From: an uncultured Geobacteraceae bacterium
Lineage (GTDB): Bacteria > Desulfobacterota > Desulfuromonadia > Geobacterales > Pseudopelobacteraceae
Assembly: GCA_903879825.1 (NCBI GenBank)
Contig: CAIRND010000396.1
Coordinates: forward strand, 1-33,260
DNA: 33,260 bases
Direction of reading: 5' to 3'
Shown here: positions 18,025-27,933 of the stretch, in pieces
How positions within the stretch are numbered: the stretch's first letter is position 1
Layout of the letters: each line of letters begins with the position of its first letter
Made by a program: the position numbers and the translations under genes
Notes under the pieces: generated by a model
Told to the model about the DNA's origin: nothing
The model's input: the letters and a program-made list of their open reading frames with translations, nothing else
Database searches by the model: none

Positions 18025-20706
18025 CTACTTCGATACCTCGTGCTTAAAAGCCTCTATTTCATCTACAAGCTGCGGAATCAGGGCGACAGCAGCATCCCGG
18101 CGCCCCTCCCGCGCATGAGCCTCAATGTCTGAGGCAACTGTCCAAACCCTGCGAGCGGAAATATTGCCTGCGGCGCCTTTGATACTGTGCGCCTGAGTAC
18201 GTATTAGTTCCTCGTCACCGCTTTCAACGGCGGACTGAAGCGACTCCAGAAAACAGGAAACATTTCTGATGAACATTTCGATGAAACGCCCCAGCATCTC
18301 TTCCCGGCCGCCCAGACGCTCAAGCAATTCATCCCGGGCAAACACCGGCGCCACCGCATTGGAATGTGCCGAGTTCGTCAGGCCGACTTCACCTGCCTGA
18401 CTTTGGTGCGGCACCAGTTCGTTGAGTGCGGCAATTATTTCAGAAGGGCGGGCCGGCTTTGAAAGATAGGCATCCATATCTGCAGCCAGGCATTTTTCCC
18501 GATCCCCCTGCATGGCATAGGCGGTCATGGCGATTATCGGCGTCCGTGCCGAATTTCGCCCTGACTCAATTGCACGGATTTCGCGCACGGCACCATAGCC
18601 ATCAAGGACCGGCATCTGAATATCCATAAAGATAACATCAAAGGTGGTTCGTAAAAACTGGTCCACCGCTTCCCGCCCATCCTGAGCCAGGGTTACCCGG
18701 TGTCCCTGCTTTTCAAGTGTGGCACGTAAGACCTCCCGGTTTATCTCCACATCGTCCACCACCAGAATGTCACAGTGGGATCTCTCTTCCTGAACGCTGT
18801 GACGGGTGACCAGCTCTGCGTCACCGGTTTCAACCCAACGGGTTTCAACCCCGCCGATGACCGCTGCCAGGGCATCGTGAAGCTCTTCAAGGATGACCGG
18901 TTTTGTCAGATAGCCATCGATGCGAAGCTCCTTGCAGCGACACGCATCGCCACGCACCCCGGCACTCGGCATGATCATAATCTGAATGCCGTCATACGCC
19001 TCTTCACGTCGGATCTGCTGTGCAAGGTCCCAACCGTCCATGCCGGGCATCTGGGCATCCGTCAGCACAAAACGGGGCAGTGCAGCTTCTTCACGCATAC
19101 GGGCCAGTGCCACAAGAGCCGCATGTCCATCAGAGACAAGGTGCACCTCCATCTGCCAACGGGAAAGGAACCCGTTCAACATCTGACGGTTAATGGCGTT
19201 GTCATCGACAACCAGAGCAGAAAGCCCTTCCAGACTGGCAGCAAACGCTGAGTGAGCGACAGGATTAATCTGCAGTCCGAAGCGGGCCGTGAAGCTGAAA
19301 CAGCTCCCCTCTCCCGGCGTACTTTTTACGCTGATAGTGCCACCCATAACGTTTACCAGCCGCTTTGAAATAGCAAGTCCGAGACCGGTACCGCCAAACA
19401 GTTTGGTGGTTGAGGCATCCCCCTGCTCGAAGGCCTCAAAGATGCGTCCCTGCTGCTCCGGTGTAATACCTATCCCGCAGTCAGTTACTTCAAAACCGAG
19501 CAATATACCTTCCGTTTCATGTTCGACAAGGCGGATGACCACACTGATCTCGCCGCTTTCTGAAAATTTAACCGCATTTCCGGTGAGATTTATCAGTATC
19601 TGTCGCAAACGCCCCGGATCACCGATCAACGCATCAGGCACATTGTGCTCAACATTGAAAACTATTTCGAGCCCTTTTTGGTTGGCACGAGCGGAGAGAG
19701 TCCGCAACGTCTGCCCCACCATACTGCGAAGGAGGAACGGAGATGTATCAAGATCAATGCGCCCTTCCTCGATTTTTGAAAAATCCAGAATATCATTGAT
19801 TATGGAGAGCAGATTGTCGGCGGATGTTTTGACTGAGCGAAGATACTCGCGCTGCTCCCGACCCAGCTCGGTATCCAGCACCAGATCGGTCATCCCGATG
19901 ATGCCGTTCATAGGGGTGCGGATCTCATGGCTCATATTGGCCAGAAATTCGCTTTTGGCACGACTCGCGGACTCTGCAGCTTCCTTGGCGGTTGTCAGTT
20001 CGCTCACGCGCTCGGAAATAACCCGCGACATCGTATTAAATGCAACACCCAGCTGGCCCACGTCATCGGCACCCTCCTGTACCGGTGGCGGCGACAGATT
20101 ACCGGCGGCAACTTGAAGACTCGCCTGGGTCAGGGAGGTCAGATGCCGGGTCAGCCAGTAACCGATCAGAAGCAGCACCAGTGAGGAAAGCACAATCTCC
20201 AGAGCCGCGATAGCAACGCCCTGAACCAACAGCATTTTTCGCGCGGAGACGATCTGAGACAGGTCGAGGCCAAAATGGAGTGTTCCCAGCGACTGATATT
20301 TCGTCCCAATCGGGACCACCACGTCATAGCGTGGTTCCTTTGTGGTATCAAACAGCGGCAGTTCTTTGCTCGGTTCAGGTAGCGGCTTATCGGCAGCCCA
20401 GCCACTGAAACCGGCCCGATTGCCAGCCCGGTCCACGACAACGATGTAGACAACCCCACCGGAAGAACGGCTTTCGTCGATAACCGCCTGGACAGTGACA
20501 AAATCCCGCTGGGCCAGTGGGGCGGTCAGTGCGGCTTCAAGCACCGGGTAGAACTGTTCCGCCTGTGAACGGGCTTGAGCCGTCATGGCACTATGCTGTA
20601 GTCGCAGGCTATTAAAAACCATAATCGACAGCATCAGCACTTCCAAACCTATTGCCAGAAGGAGCAAACGACCACGAACAGTATGCCGGAGAGAAAAATG
20701 CATCAT
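18025..20706 (-). CDS. Hybrid histidine kinase: short periplasmic sensor, HAMP, HisKA-HATPase-REC-REC-HPt
   Basis: An 893-residue membrane kinase. TM1 is at about 13-33. A modest periplasmic domain (about 34-157) contains VVYIVVVDRAGNRAGFSGW, a PAS/Cache-like pattern. TM2 is at about 160-184, HAMP at 185-238, HisKA with H260, an ATPase domain (N377, DCGIG, GGTGLGL), REC1 (D550), REC2 (D695) and HPt (H840 in AHSIKGAAGNIS). Its ATG overlaps the stop of the PhnD-like binding protein (ATGA at 20706-20703), which strongly links the two. From HisKA to the end it is a close paralogue of the kinase at 21751-24768, while the sensor halves are unrelated. The HD-GYP regulator follows after 39 bases and is a likely phosphorelay output. 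Confidence 0.92.
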   Translation of the reverse strand: MMHFSLRHTVRGRLLLLAIGLEVLMLSIMVFNSLRLQHSAMTAQARSQAEQFYPVLEAALTAPLAQRDFVTVQAVIDESRSSGGVVYIVVVDRAGNRAGFSGWAADKPLPEPSKELPLFDTTKEPRYDVVVPIGTKYQSLGTLHFGLDLSQIVSARKMLLVQGVAIAALEIVLSSLVLLLIGYWLTRHLTSLTQASLQVAAGNLSPPPVQEGADDVGQLGVAFNTMSRVISERVSELTTAKEAAESASRAKSEFLANMSHEIRTPMNGIIGMTDLVLDTELGREQREYLRSVKTSADNLLSIINDILDFSKIEEGRIDLDTSPFLLRSMVGQTLRTLSARANQKGLEIVFNVEHNVPDALIGDPGRLRQILINLTGNAVKFSESGEISVVIRLVEHETEGILLGFEVTDCGIGITPEQQGRIFEAFEQGDASTTKLFGGTGLGLAISKRLVNVMGGTISVKSTPGEGSCFSFTARFGLQINPVAHSAFAASLEGLSALVVDDNAINRQMLNGFLSRWQMEVHLVSDGHAALVALARMREEAALPRFVLTDAQMPGMDGWDLAQQIRREEAYDGIQIMIMPSAGVRGDACRCKELRIDGYLTKPVILEELHDALAAVIGGVETRWVETGDAELVTRHSVQEERSHCDILVVDDVEINREVLRATLEKQGHRVTLAQDGREAVDQFLRTTFDVIFMDIQMPVLDGYGAVREIRAIESGRNSARTPIIAMTAYAMQGDREKCLAADMDAYLSKPARPSEIIAALNELVPHQSQAGEVGLTNSAHSNAVAPVFARDELLERLGGREEMLGRFIEMFIRNVSCFLESLQSAVESGDEELIRTQAHSIKGAAGNISARRVWTVASDIEAHAREGRRDAAVALIPQLVDEIEAFKHEVSK

Positions 20707-21530
20707 TTCGCGCTGCTGTTAAGCACCTTTCGCACTTCGCTGGCAAATGGATCCATATCTTTCATTTCGTTCGGGCGCAGCTTGCGGTAGCCTTCCAGCT
20801 TATTAGTTTCAAAGTACATTTTCGCCTCTGGAGTGGCAGCAAATGCCCACAAAGCCGCATCAATTTTTTTCTGCAGCGCAGCGTGGCGCTTGTTCAACAC
20901 ATACACTCGGCCAGCCATCGGCTTGCTTTCGGCAAGAATTCGCAGCTGTCCACGCACAGCCGGAGTTAATTTCTGATAGTTTGCCAGCGACGTAAAACCG
21001 GCCGCCGCTTCACCGGCCAGAATCAATTGGGCGACGCTGTCCGAGGCACTGACAAACTTGACGGTTGAGGCATCAATTTTATTCTCTTTCAGCCAGTGAA
21101 TCCCCCACAGAGTCACCAGCGAGGCGGGACTCAGGCCAAACACCTGCTTGCCCTTGAGATCAGCAGCTTTGTGTATCGGACTGGCGGCAGCGACCAGTGC
21201 CACCGCTTTAAATTCTGCTTTGTAGGTGAGCATCGGCAGGTATTTTGAGTCAGTTTGAAACAGCCGCGCCTGGTGACCGGTGGTAACCGCAAGGTCAAAC
21301 TCCTGAGCCAGACCGCGACGGGCGAAGGTGTCAAAATCTTGCGCGGTGACAATTTCCACCTGCATATTCAGGGCTTTCTCCATGTACAGCCGCAATGGCT
21401 GATACATATCGAGGAGAACCCGGGCGCTGGTATGGGGGGCCACGCCGATAACAAAAGTGCCCCCGGCGCAGGCCATGCCGACAGTTACCTGCAGTAATGC
21501 CATGATGAAGAAAATTTTAATTGTTTTCAT
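20703..21530 (-). CDS. PhnD-like periplasmic substrate-binding protein
   Basis: A 275-residue exported protein with a signal peptide (about 1-23). It resembles the PhnD/phosphate-phosphite-phosphonate binding family: FVIGVAPHTSARVLLDMYQP near the N-terminus, EFDLAVTTGHQARLF, LKGKQVFGLSPASLVTLWG, and AGEAAAGFTSLANYQKL where PhnD proteins typically have a GxxDaa segment. No ABC permease or ATPase gene is nearby. Instead the gene overlaps a hybrid kinase by four bases, so it more probably presents a ligand to the kinase sensor than feeds a transporter (compare TorT/TorS, established for another binding-protein family). The ligand is not predictable: PhnD-type folds serve many oxyanion and other sensors. 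AAGGAG precedes ATG 21530. Confidence 0.8.
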   Translation of the reverse strand: MKTIKIFFIMALLQVTVGMACAGGTFVIGVAPHTSARVLLDMYQPLRLYMEKALNMQVEIVTAQDFDTFARRGLAQEFDLAVTTGHQARLFQTDSKYLPMLTYKAEFKAVALVAAASPIHKAADLKGKQVFGLSPASLVTLWGIHWLKENKIDASTVKFVSASDSVAQLILAGEAAAGFTSLANYQKLTPAVRGQLRILAESKPMAGRVYVLNKRHAALQKKIDAALWAFAATPEAKMYFETNKLEGYRKLRPNEMKDMDPFASEVRKVLNSSAK

Positions 21531-21602
21531 TGTGTTGTCTCCTTTATGTGGATACCTTGCTGTAACTGTTCAGATCATGAAAAAATTATTTAAAAACCGA
21601 TT

Positions 21603-21724
21603 TCACACGAAGGCACAAAGGCACAAAGGCACGAAGAGAACCAGAATTTATAGCTTTAACTCTTTGGAATAAACCCTAAAGACGTTGTTTTTGACTTTCT
21701 TCGTGCCTCTGTGCCTTCGTGAGA
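21603..21724. repeat. Inverted-repeat element with cacaaaggcac arms
   Basis: Located in the 220-base gap between the PhnD-like gene and the kinase at 21751. The left arm (21603-21640) contains three near-tandem copies of a 10-base aaggcacaaaggcac-type unit and ends cacgaagagaa. The right arm (about 21695-21724) is its imperfect reverse complement, ttcttcgtgcctctgtgcc. The arms are separated by about 55 A/T-rich bases. It has no ORF and resembles small palindromic elements scattered in deltaproteobacterial intergenic DNA. It is the largest interruption in this part of the array and may separate two transcription units. Confidence 0.7.
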
Positions 21725-21750
21725 GTAGCTTTTTGTTCTGACCTGAGTAG

Positions 21751-24768
<3,018 letters not shown>

Positions 24769-24783
24769 TAATACCCTAATCGG

Positions 24784-25665
24784 TTACTTCATACCTTTGA
24801 AGAATTCAGGAAAATAGCGGGATGCCGTCGGATAGTATTTTTTTATAAGAGCCAGATAGGTGCCATCGTGCTGAGCTTTCTTGATAAACACATTGTACGC
24901 TTCCAGCAACTGTGGTGAATCAGGTGAAAACGCGGCAGCCATCTGCTGCTTATCTGAAACCGGGCCAATTATTTTCAATTTACCCTTCCATTTTTCAAGG
25001 GCAACCAGAGCGTCAGGCACGTCCAGAATAGTCAGATCCCCCTCTTTGTTAAGAAGCGCCGGGGCCATTTCATTGAGGTTGCCGGTGCGGCAGATCACCG
25101 AGGCTCCGGTGGCAGCCAGGTTGTACAGTGTCGGGTCAAGGCAGGTCTTTTCCATGGAAAGAACCGTTTTGCCTTTCATCAGAGCCTTGGTAAGTTGGAT
25201 ATCCTTGTCGATATTCTTTGTCGGCTTGATTGGCTTAATACGCGAGTCTGCCCGGGCAATCAGCCAGATCTGGTTCGGGAAGGTCGGAGTTGCAAAACGG
25301 ACAACCTGCTGTCTCCAAGGGATTACGGTAAAGCCGTTGGCAATCATGTCTCCTTTTATCGGAGCATTTTCAAGTAGTTCGGCTTTGCCGCCGGCAACCT
25401 TGATTTTCTTTCCGATCAGGTCCTGAACAACAACTCCCCAGTCACTCTGCACGAACTCATAGGTTACCCTCAGGGACTTGGCAAAGAGCTTGGTCAGTTC
25501 GACTTCCATGCCATCGCCGGCACCGGAGACAAAGTTGGCATAGGGAATTCCGATGTGGCGGATAACGCCACGTGTCTTTATTTCGTCAAGGTCCGCGCCG
25601 AAAACCAGCGTTGCAAGCATACACGTCATAATCAGGCTTGATACAGCGGTAATCCATTTTTTCAT
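24784..25665 (-). CDS. Periplasmic substrate-binding protein, SBP family 3-like
   Basis: A 293-residue exported protein with a signal peptide (1-23, MKKWITAVSSLIMTCMLATL, ending VFGAD). The mature part begins LDEIKTRGVIRHIGIPYANF and continues GDGMEVELTKLFAKSL, the usual opening of family-3 solute-binding proteins that bind amino acids and similar small molecules. DLIGKKIKVAGGKAELLENA, VVRFATPTF and PDALVALEKWKGKL also fit. There is no permease gene alongside; a hybrid kinase follows at once. A role in presenting ligand to that kinase, or to the preceding haem-c MCP, is more likely than transport (inference). GGAGATAACGCAC precedes ATG 25665. A 97-base gap separates it from the MCP. Confidence 0.82.
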   Translation of the reverse strand: MKKWITAVSSLIMTCMLATLVFGADLDEIKTRGVIRHIGIPYANFVSGAGDGMEVELTKLFAKSLRVTYEFVQSDWGVVVQDLIGKKIKVAGGKAELLENAPIKGDMIANGFTVIPWRQQVVRFATPTFPNQIWLIARADSRIKPIKPTKNIDKDIQLTKALMKGKTVLSMEKTCLDPTLYNLAATGASVICRTGNLNEMAPALLNKEGDLTILDVPDALVALEKWKGKLKIIGPVSDKQQMAAAFSPDSPQLLEAYNVFIKKAQHDGTYLALIKKYYPTASRYFPEFFKGMK

Positions 25666-25762
25666 GTGCGTTATCTCCAGTGGTCACCTTCTATATTCTG
25701 AGGATCGTTTATCGTCCAAAAGCAGCAATTTGTCCAGTGTGTCGTTCCGTTTATTTTGCTCC

Positions 25763-27352
25763 TTAGTTAAGCCTGAAACCCGACGTTGAGTTTTTTAAAT
25801 CCTTGGCCGTTATCGTAAGCTCGGCTATTTCTCTCAGTACGTTTTTTTCCACCTCCTTGTTTGAGTTAGCAACATCTGACACAACCTGCATATTGTTGTT
25901 AATTTCATGGATTGTTGAAGTTTGTTCTTCAGCAGCGGTGGCGATCTGGCATATTTGGTTCGTTACCGTACCTATCTGCTCAAGGATTTTCTCGAGCGCC
26001 TCACCCGATCTGGCCGCTTCCCGTGTTCCCTTCTCAACCTCCTGAACCCCTTCCTCCATTGATTTAACCGCTTCTTTGGTTTCTGACTGAATTGTTTTGA
26101 TCATGGCGCCGATTTCTTTAGTCGCTCTGGTGGTTCTTTCCGCCAGGGCACGGACTTCATCTGCCACCACGGCAAAACCGCGCCCCTGCTCGCCCGCTCT
26201 CGCCGCTTCTATCGCCGCGTTCAGCGCAAGCAGGTTGGTCTGATCGGCGATATCTTCAATGGTGCCGACTATCTCACCGATCTGGTCGGATCGGGAACCG
26301 AGGCTTTCCACCGTAGAGGCGGTGTATGTCACACGTTCCGCGATGGTCGTCATTACCCGGAGGGTGTTTTCAACTACTTTGGCACCGTCCTGGGCCATGA
26401 CATCGGCCTGCCGGGCGCTCTGCTCAGCCAGATGGCAGTTGTTGGCGATTTCTCCCGACGTTGCCGCCATCTCTTCATTGGCGGTGGCGATCTGTGTAAT
26501 TTGATTGATCTCCTGCTCTGAACCTTCAGACACCGCCTTTGATTCCTGGCTCAACTTGTCAACAACGGTCACAATGTTGCTCGAGGAAACCGATATTTGG
26601 CCTATCAAAGTTCGAAAGGTCTGAACCATATCGCTCATGCTCGAACTGAGTATGCCGATTTCATCCCCACTTTCGTGGCTAAAGTTAACGGCCAGATTGC
26701 CGCTTTTTAACTCCGTTACGTTGCGAGTTAATGCTTCCAGCGGTTTCAAAAAATATCTCGCCATCATGTACACAAACCCGGTCAGCACAATTGTCCCAAG
26801 AAGGCCCAACGCCGCGAATAAATATTGATAATTGTTTATTCGGGCACGTGAGTCAGTCAGTGAAACGCGGATAACAACCGCCCCCAATACCGTCCCTTCA
26901 GGTACGTTGTGGCATTCCAGACAGTTTTTACCTGCGCTTTTGCTTTGGGCAACATAGGGGTAGATGCCCCTGATCATGTCCCCCTCAAACAGAACTTTGG
27001 CCACCCCCTTGTCAATGGCCTCCTGCTCATACTTGTCTTTCGCATAATCTTCGACACCCCCCTTGCCAAAATCTTTATCCAGAGCGGGTGAGCGAATGAT
27101 TCTTAAATCAGCGGTCTGCTTCATCTGGGCGATGAATGAATCTACGTTACGCGCAATATCGGCGCCGCTCATCATCGATGTTATGGAGATAAGCACGGTG
27201 TCGCGCAGCTTGACCATGGTAGATTTTTCAATTTCCGCGACCACCACCTGGCGCGCAGAGTAACCGGTAACAAAAACTGTCGCCATGACGCCAATAGCGA
27301 CACAGGTTACAATGGGTATAATCAGTTTCCAGCGCAGCGATGTTTTGTTCAT
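25763..27352 (-). CDS. Methyl-accepting chemotaxis protein with periplasmic haem-c sensor
   Basis: A 529-residue receptor. TM1 is at about 10-30. The periplasmic domain of about 145 residues (31-176) carries one CxxCH motif, CLECH at 144-148, followed by NVPEGTVLGAVVIRVSL. TM2 is at about 177-198, HAMP at 199-252, then a signalling domain with its tip at about 360-406 (IEDIADQTNLLALNAAIEAA). Size, order and motif match the haem-containing PAS-like sensor domains known from Geobacter sulfurreducens MCPs GSU0582 and GSU0935. The haem would be attached in the periplasm and could sense redox potential or a gas. The signalling half differs from that of the two MCPs at 5633 and 8526, so it is not part of that duplication. 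GGGGAG precedes ATG 27352. Confidence 0.9.
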   Translation of the reverse strand: MNKTSLRWKLIIPIVTCVAIGVMATVFVTGYSARQVVVAEIEKSTMVKLRDTVLISITSMMSGADIARNVDSFIAQMKQTADLRIIRSPALDKDFGKGGVEDYAKDKYEQEAIDKGVAKVLFEGDMIRGIYPYVAQSKSAGKNCLECHNVPEGTVLGAVVIRVSLTDSRARINNYQYLFAALGLLGTIVLTGFVYMMARYFLKPLEALTRNVTELKSGNLAVNFSHESGDEIGILSSSMSDMVQTFRTLIGQISVSSSNIVTVVDKLSQESKAVSEGSEQEINQITQIATANEEMAATSGEIANNCHLAEQSARQADVMAQDGAKVVENTLRVMTTIAERVTYTASTVESLGSRSDQIGEIVGTIEDIADQTNLLALNAAIEAARAGEQGRGFAVVADEVRALAERTTRATKEIGAMIKTIQSETKEAVKSMEEGVQEVEKGTREAARSGEALEKILEQIGTVTNQICQIATAAEEQTSTIHEINNNMQVVSDVANSNKEVEKNVLREIAELTITAKDLKNSTSGFRLN

Positions 27353-27372
27353 GTAGTACTCCCCGAGTTTGT

Positions 27373-27606
27373 TTAGCTGTTGCTCGCAATATTTATTTTA
27401 GAAAAACGCTTTATTCTTCCGTCCAAATAACCAGCTACCATATCGATACGCACAACATCGTCATGGGAAATAGAATTCAGTTCATCCTCATTCAGGTCAT
27501 AACCAGCCTCCCGGCTGACGCACACGATGGATTCTCCGGCCCGTTTCCGGAAATGATCGTCCGTCAGCAACCGTCCTAATAACCGCTCTACCGCTTCCTG
27601 GCTCAT
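27373..27606 (-). CDS. Os1348/NHLP-type small protein (RiPP-leader-like)
   Basis: A 77-residue protein with no signal peptide or membrane helix. Its opening, SQEAVERLLGRLLTDDHFRK, followed by REAGYDLNEDELNSI, matches the pattern of Os1348/NHLP-clan and Nif11-like small proteins, whose N-terminal halves resemble nitrile-hydratase-derived leader peptides of ribosomally made natural products. The C-terminal part has no Gly-Gly cleavage site and no Cys-rich core, and no maturase or exporter gene is in the window, so it may be a stand-alone regulatory protein. ATG 27606 is preferred over the start at 27669, because GGAG lies six bases upstream and the family motif begins at once. It is first in the minus-strand array, 20 bases before the haem-c MCP. 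Family assignment is from memory of the pattern. Confidence 0.65.
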   Translation of the reverse strand: MSQEAVERLLGRLLTDDHFRKRAGESIVCVSREAGYDLNEDELNSISHDDVVRIDMVAGYLDGRIKRFSKINIASNS

Positions 27607-27620
27607 AAGCTTCTCCATAC

Positions 27621-27637
27621 TGTACTTTTTTGGAACA
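27621..27637 (+). promoter_or_regulatory. Dyad motif, copy 1 (putative activator site)
   Basis: The 17-mer TGTACTTTTTTGGAACA matches copy 2 (27732-27748) in 16 of 17 positions. It contains an imperfect dyad, TGTnC-N7-GnACA. It lies about 245 bases upstream of the predicted start of transcription at the plus-strand sigma-54 promoter. It also falls within the leader of the minus-strand small-protein gene. The binding protein is unknown. Confidence 0.5.
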
Positions 27638-27663
27638 ACCTGATGGTAAGAACCTATTGTACA

Positions 27664-27680
27664 GCACAAAAAGCGCCAAC
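27664..27680 (-). promoter_or_regulatory. Possible sigma-54 promoter for the minus-strand array
   Basis: Read on the minus strand the sequence is TTGGCGCTTTTTGTGCT, which keeps the invariant GG-N10-GC spacing of sigma-54 promoters (consensus TGGCAC-N5-TTGC). It has one mismatch in each element. Transcription would begin near 27652, about 47 bases before ATG 27606. A sigma-70-like TACAAT overlaps the same stretch, so the assignment is tentative. Confidence 0.4.
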
Positions 27681-27731
27681 AAGATCGATCAAATAAAATC
27701 AGCCAGTTATGTCATGTAGGGGCAACAGCAG

Positions 27732-27748
27732 TGTACTCTTTTGGAACA
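27732..27748 (+). promoter_or_regulatory. Dyad motif, copy 2 (putative activator site)
   Basis: TGTACTCTTTTGGAACA is the second copy of the motif at 27621-27637, in the same orientation and 111 bases away. It lies about 135 bases before the predicted start at the plus-strand sigma-54 promoter, a normal distance for an enhancer-binding-protein site. It lies about 70 bases upstream of the possible minus-strand sigma-54 site. Confidence 0.5.
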
Positions 27749-27840
27749 TAACGGGTGATATTGGTACAAGTGGGGAAGAAGAAGGGAGGGTGGCGCCTCA
27801 GCACACATCAGGTCAAATCATAAAAACCGGTCACGATATC

Positions 27841-27856
27841 TGGCACCCTCCTTGCT
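27841..27856 (+). promoter_or_regulatory. Sigma-54 (RpoN) promoter
   Basis: TGGCACCCTCCTTGCT matches the -24/-12 consensus TGGCAC-N5-TTGC(A/T) at every defined base, with exact GG-N10-GC spacing. Transcription would start near 27867, giving a leader of about 65 bases before GTG 27934. It predicts that the fusion gene requires RpoN and an enhancer-binding ATPase. Candidate activator sites are the two dyad motifs upstream. The rest of the 327-base region 27607-27933 shows no gene. Confidence 0.85.
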
Positions 27857-27933
27857 GACGGATTTGAAGTGACTGGCCGTTTTTTCCGCAGGCTAAATCC
27901 AACCTCCGCGGCAACAGTAGGAATAATCCAATA

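Noticed and set aside
21603..21640. Short tandem repeat that could suggest a CRISPR array
   Set aside because: The units are about 10 bases with no spacers, and the tract pairs with an inverted copy downstream; there are no cas genes.
25722..25737. Possible sigma-54 promoter before the family-3 binding protein gene
   Set aside because: The minus strand reads TGGACAAATTGCTGC with GG-N10-GC spacing, but the -24 element matches poorly (ACA instead of CAC) and the -12 has another mismatch.
25666..25762. Searched for a c-di-GMP riboswitch in this and the other leaders
   Set aside because: No GEMM-type conserved core was recognised in any intergenic region of the window.
27657..27669. Palindrome TTGT-N5-ACAA
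   Set aside because: The arms are only four bases, it occurs once, and it overlaps the possible minus-strand promoter; too little to call an operator.
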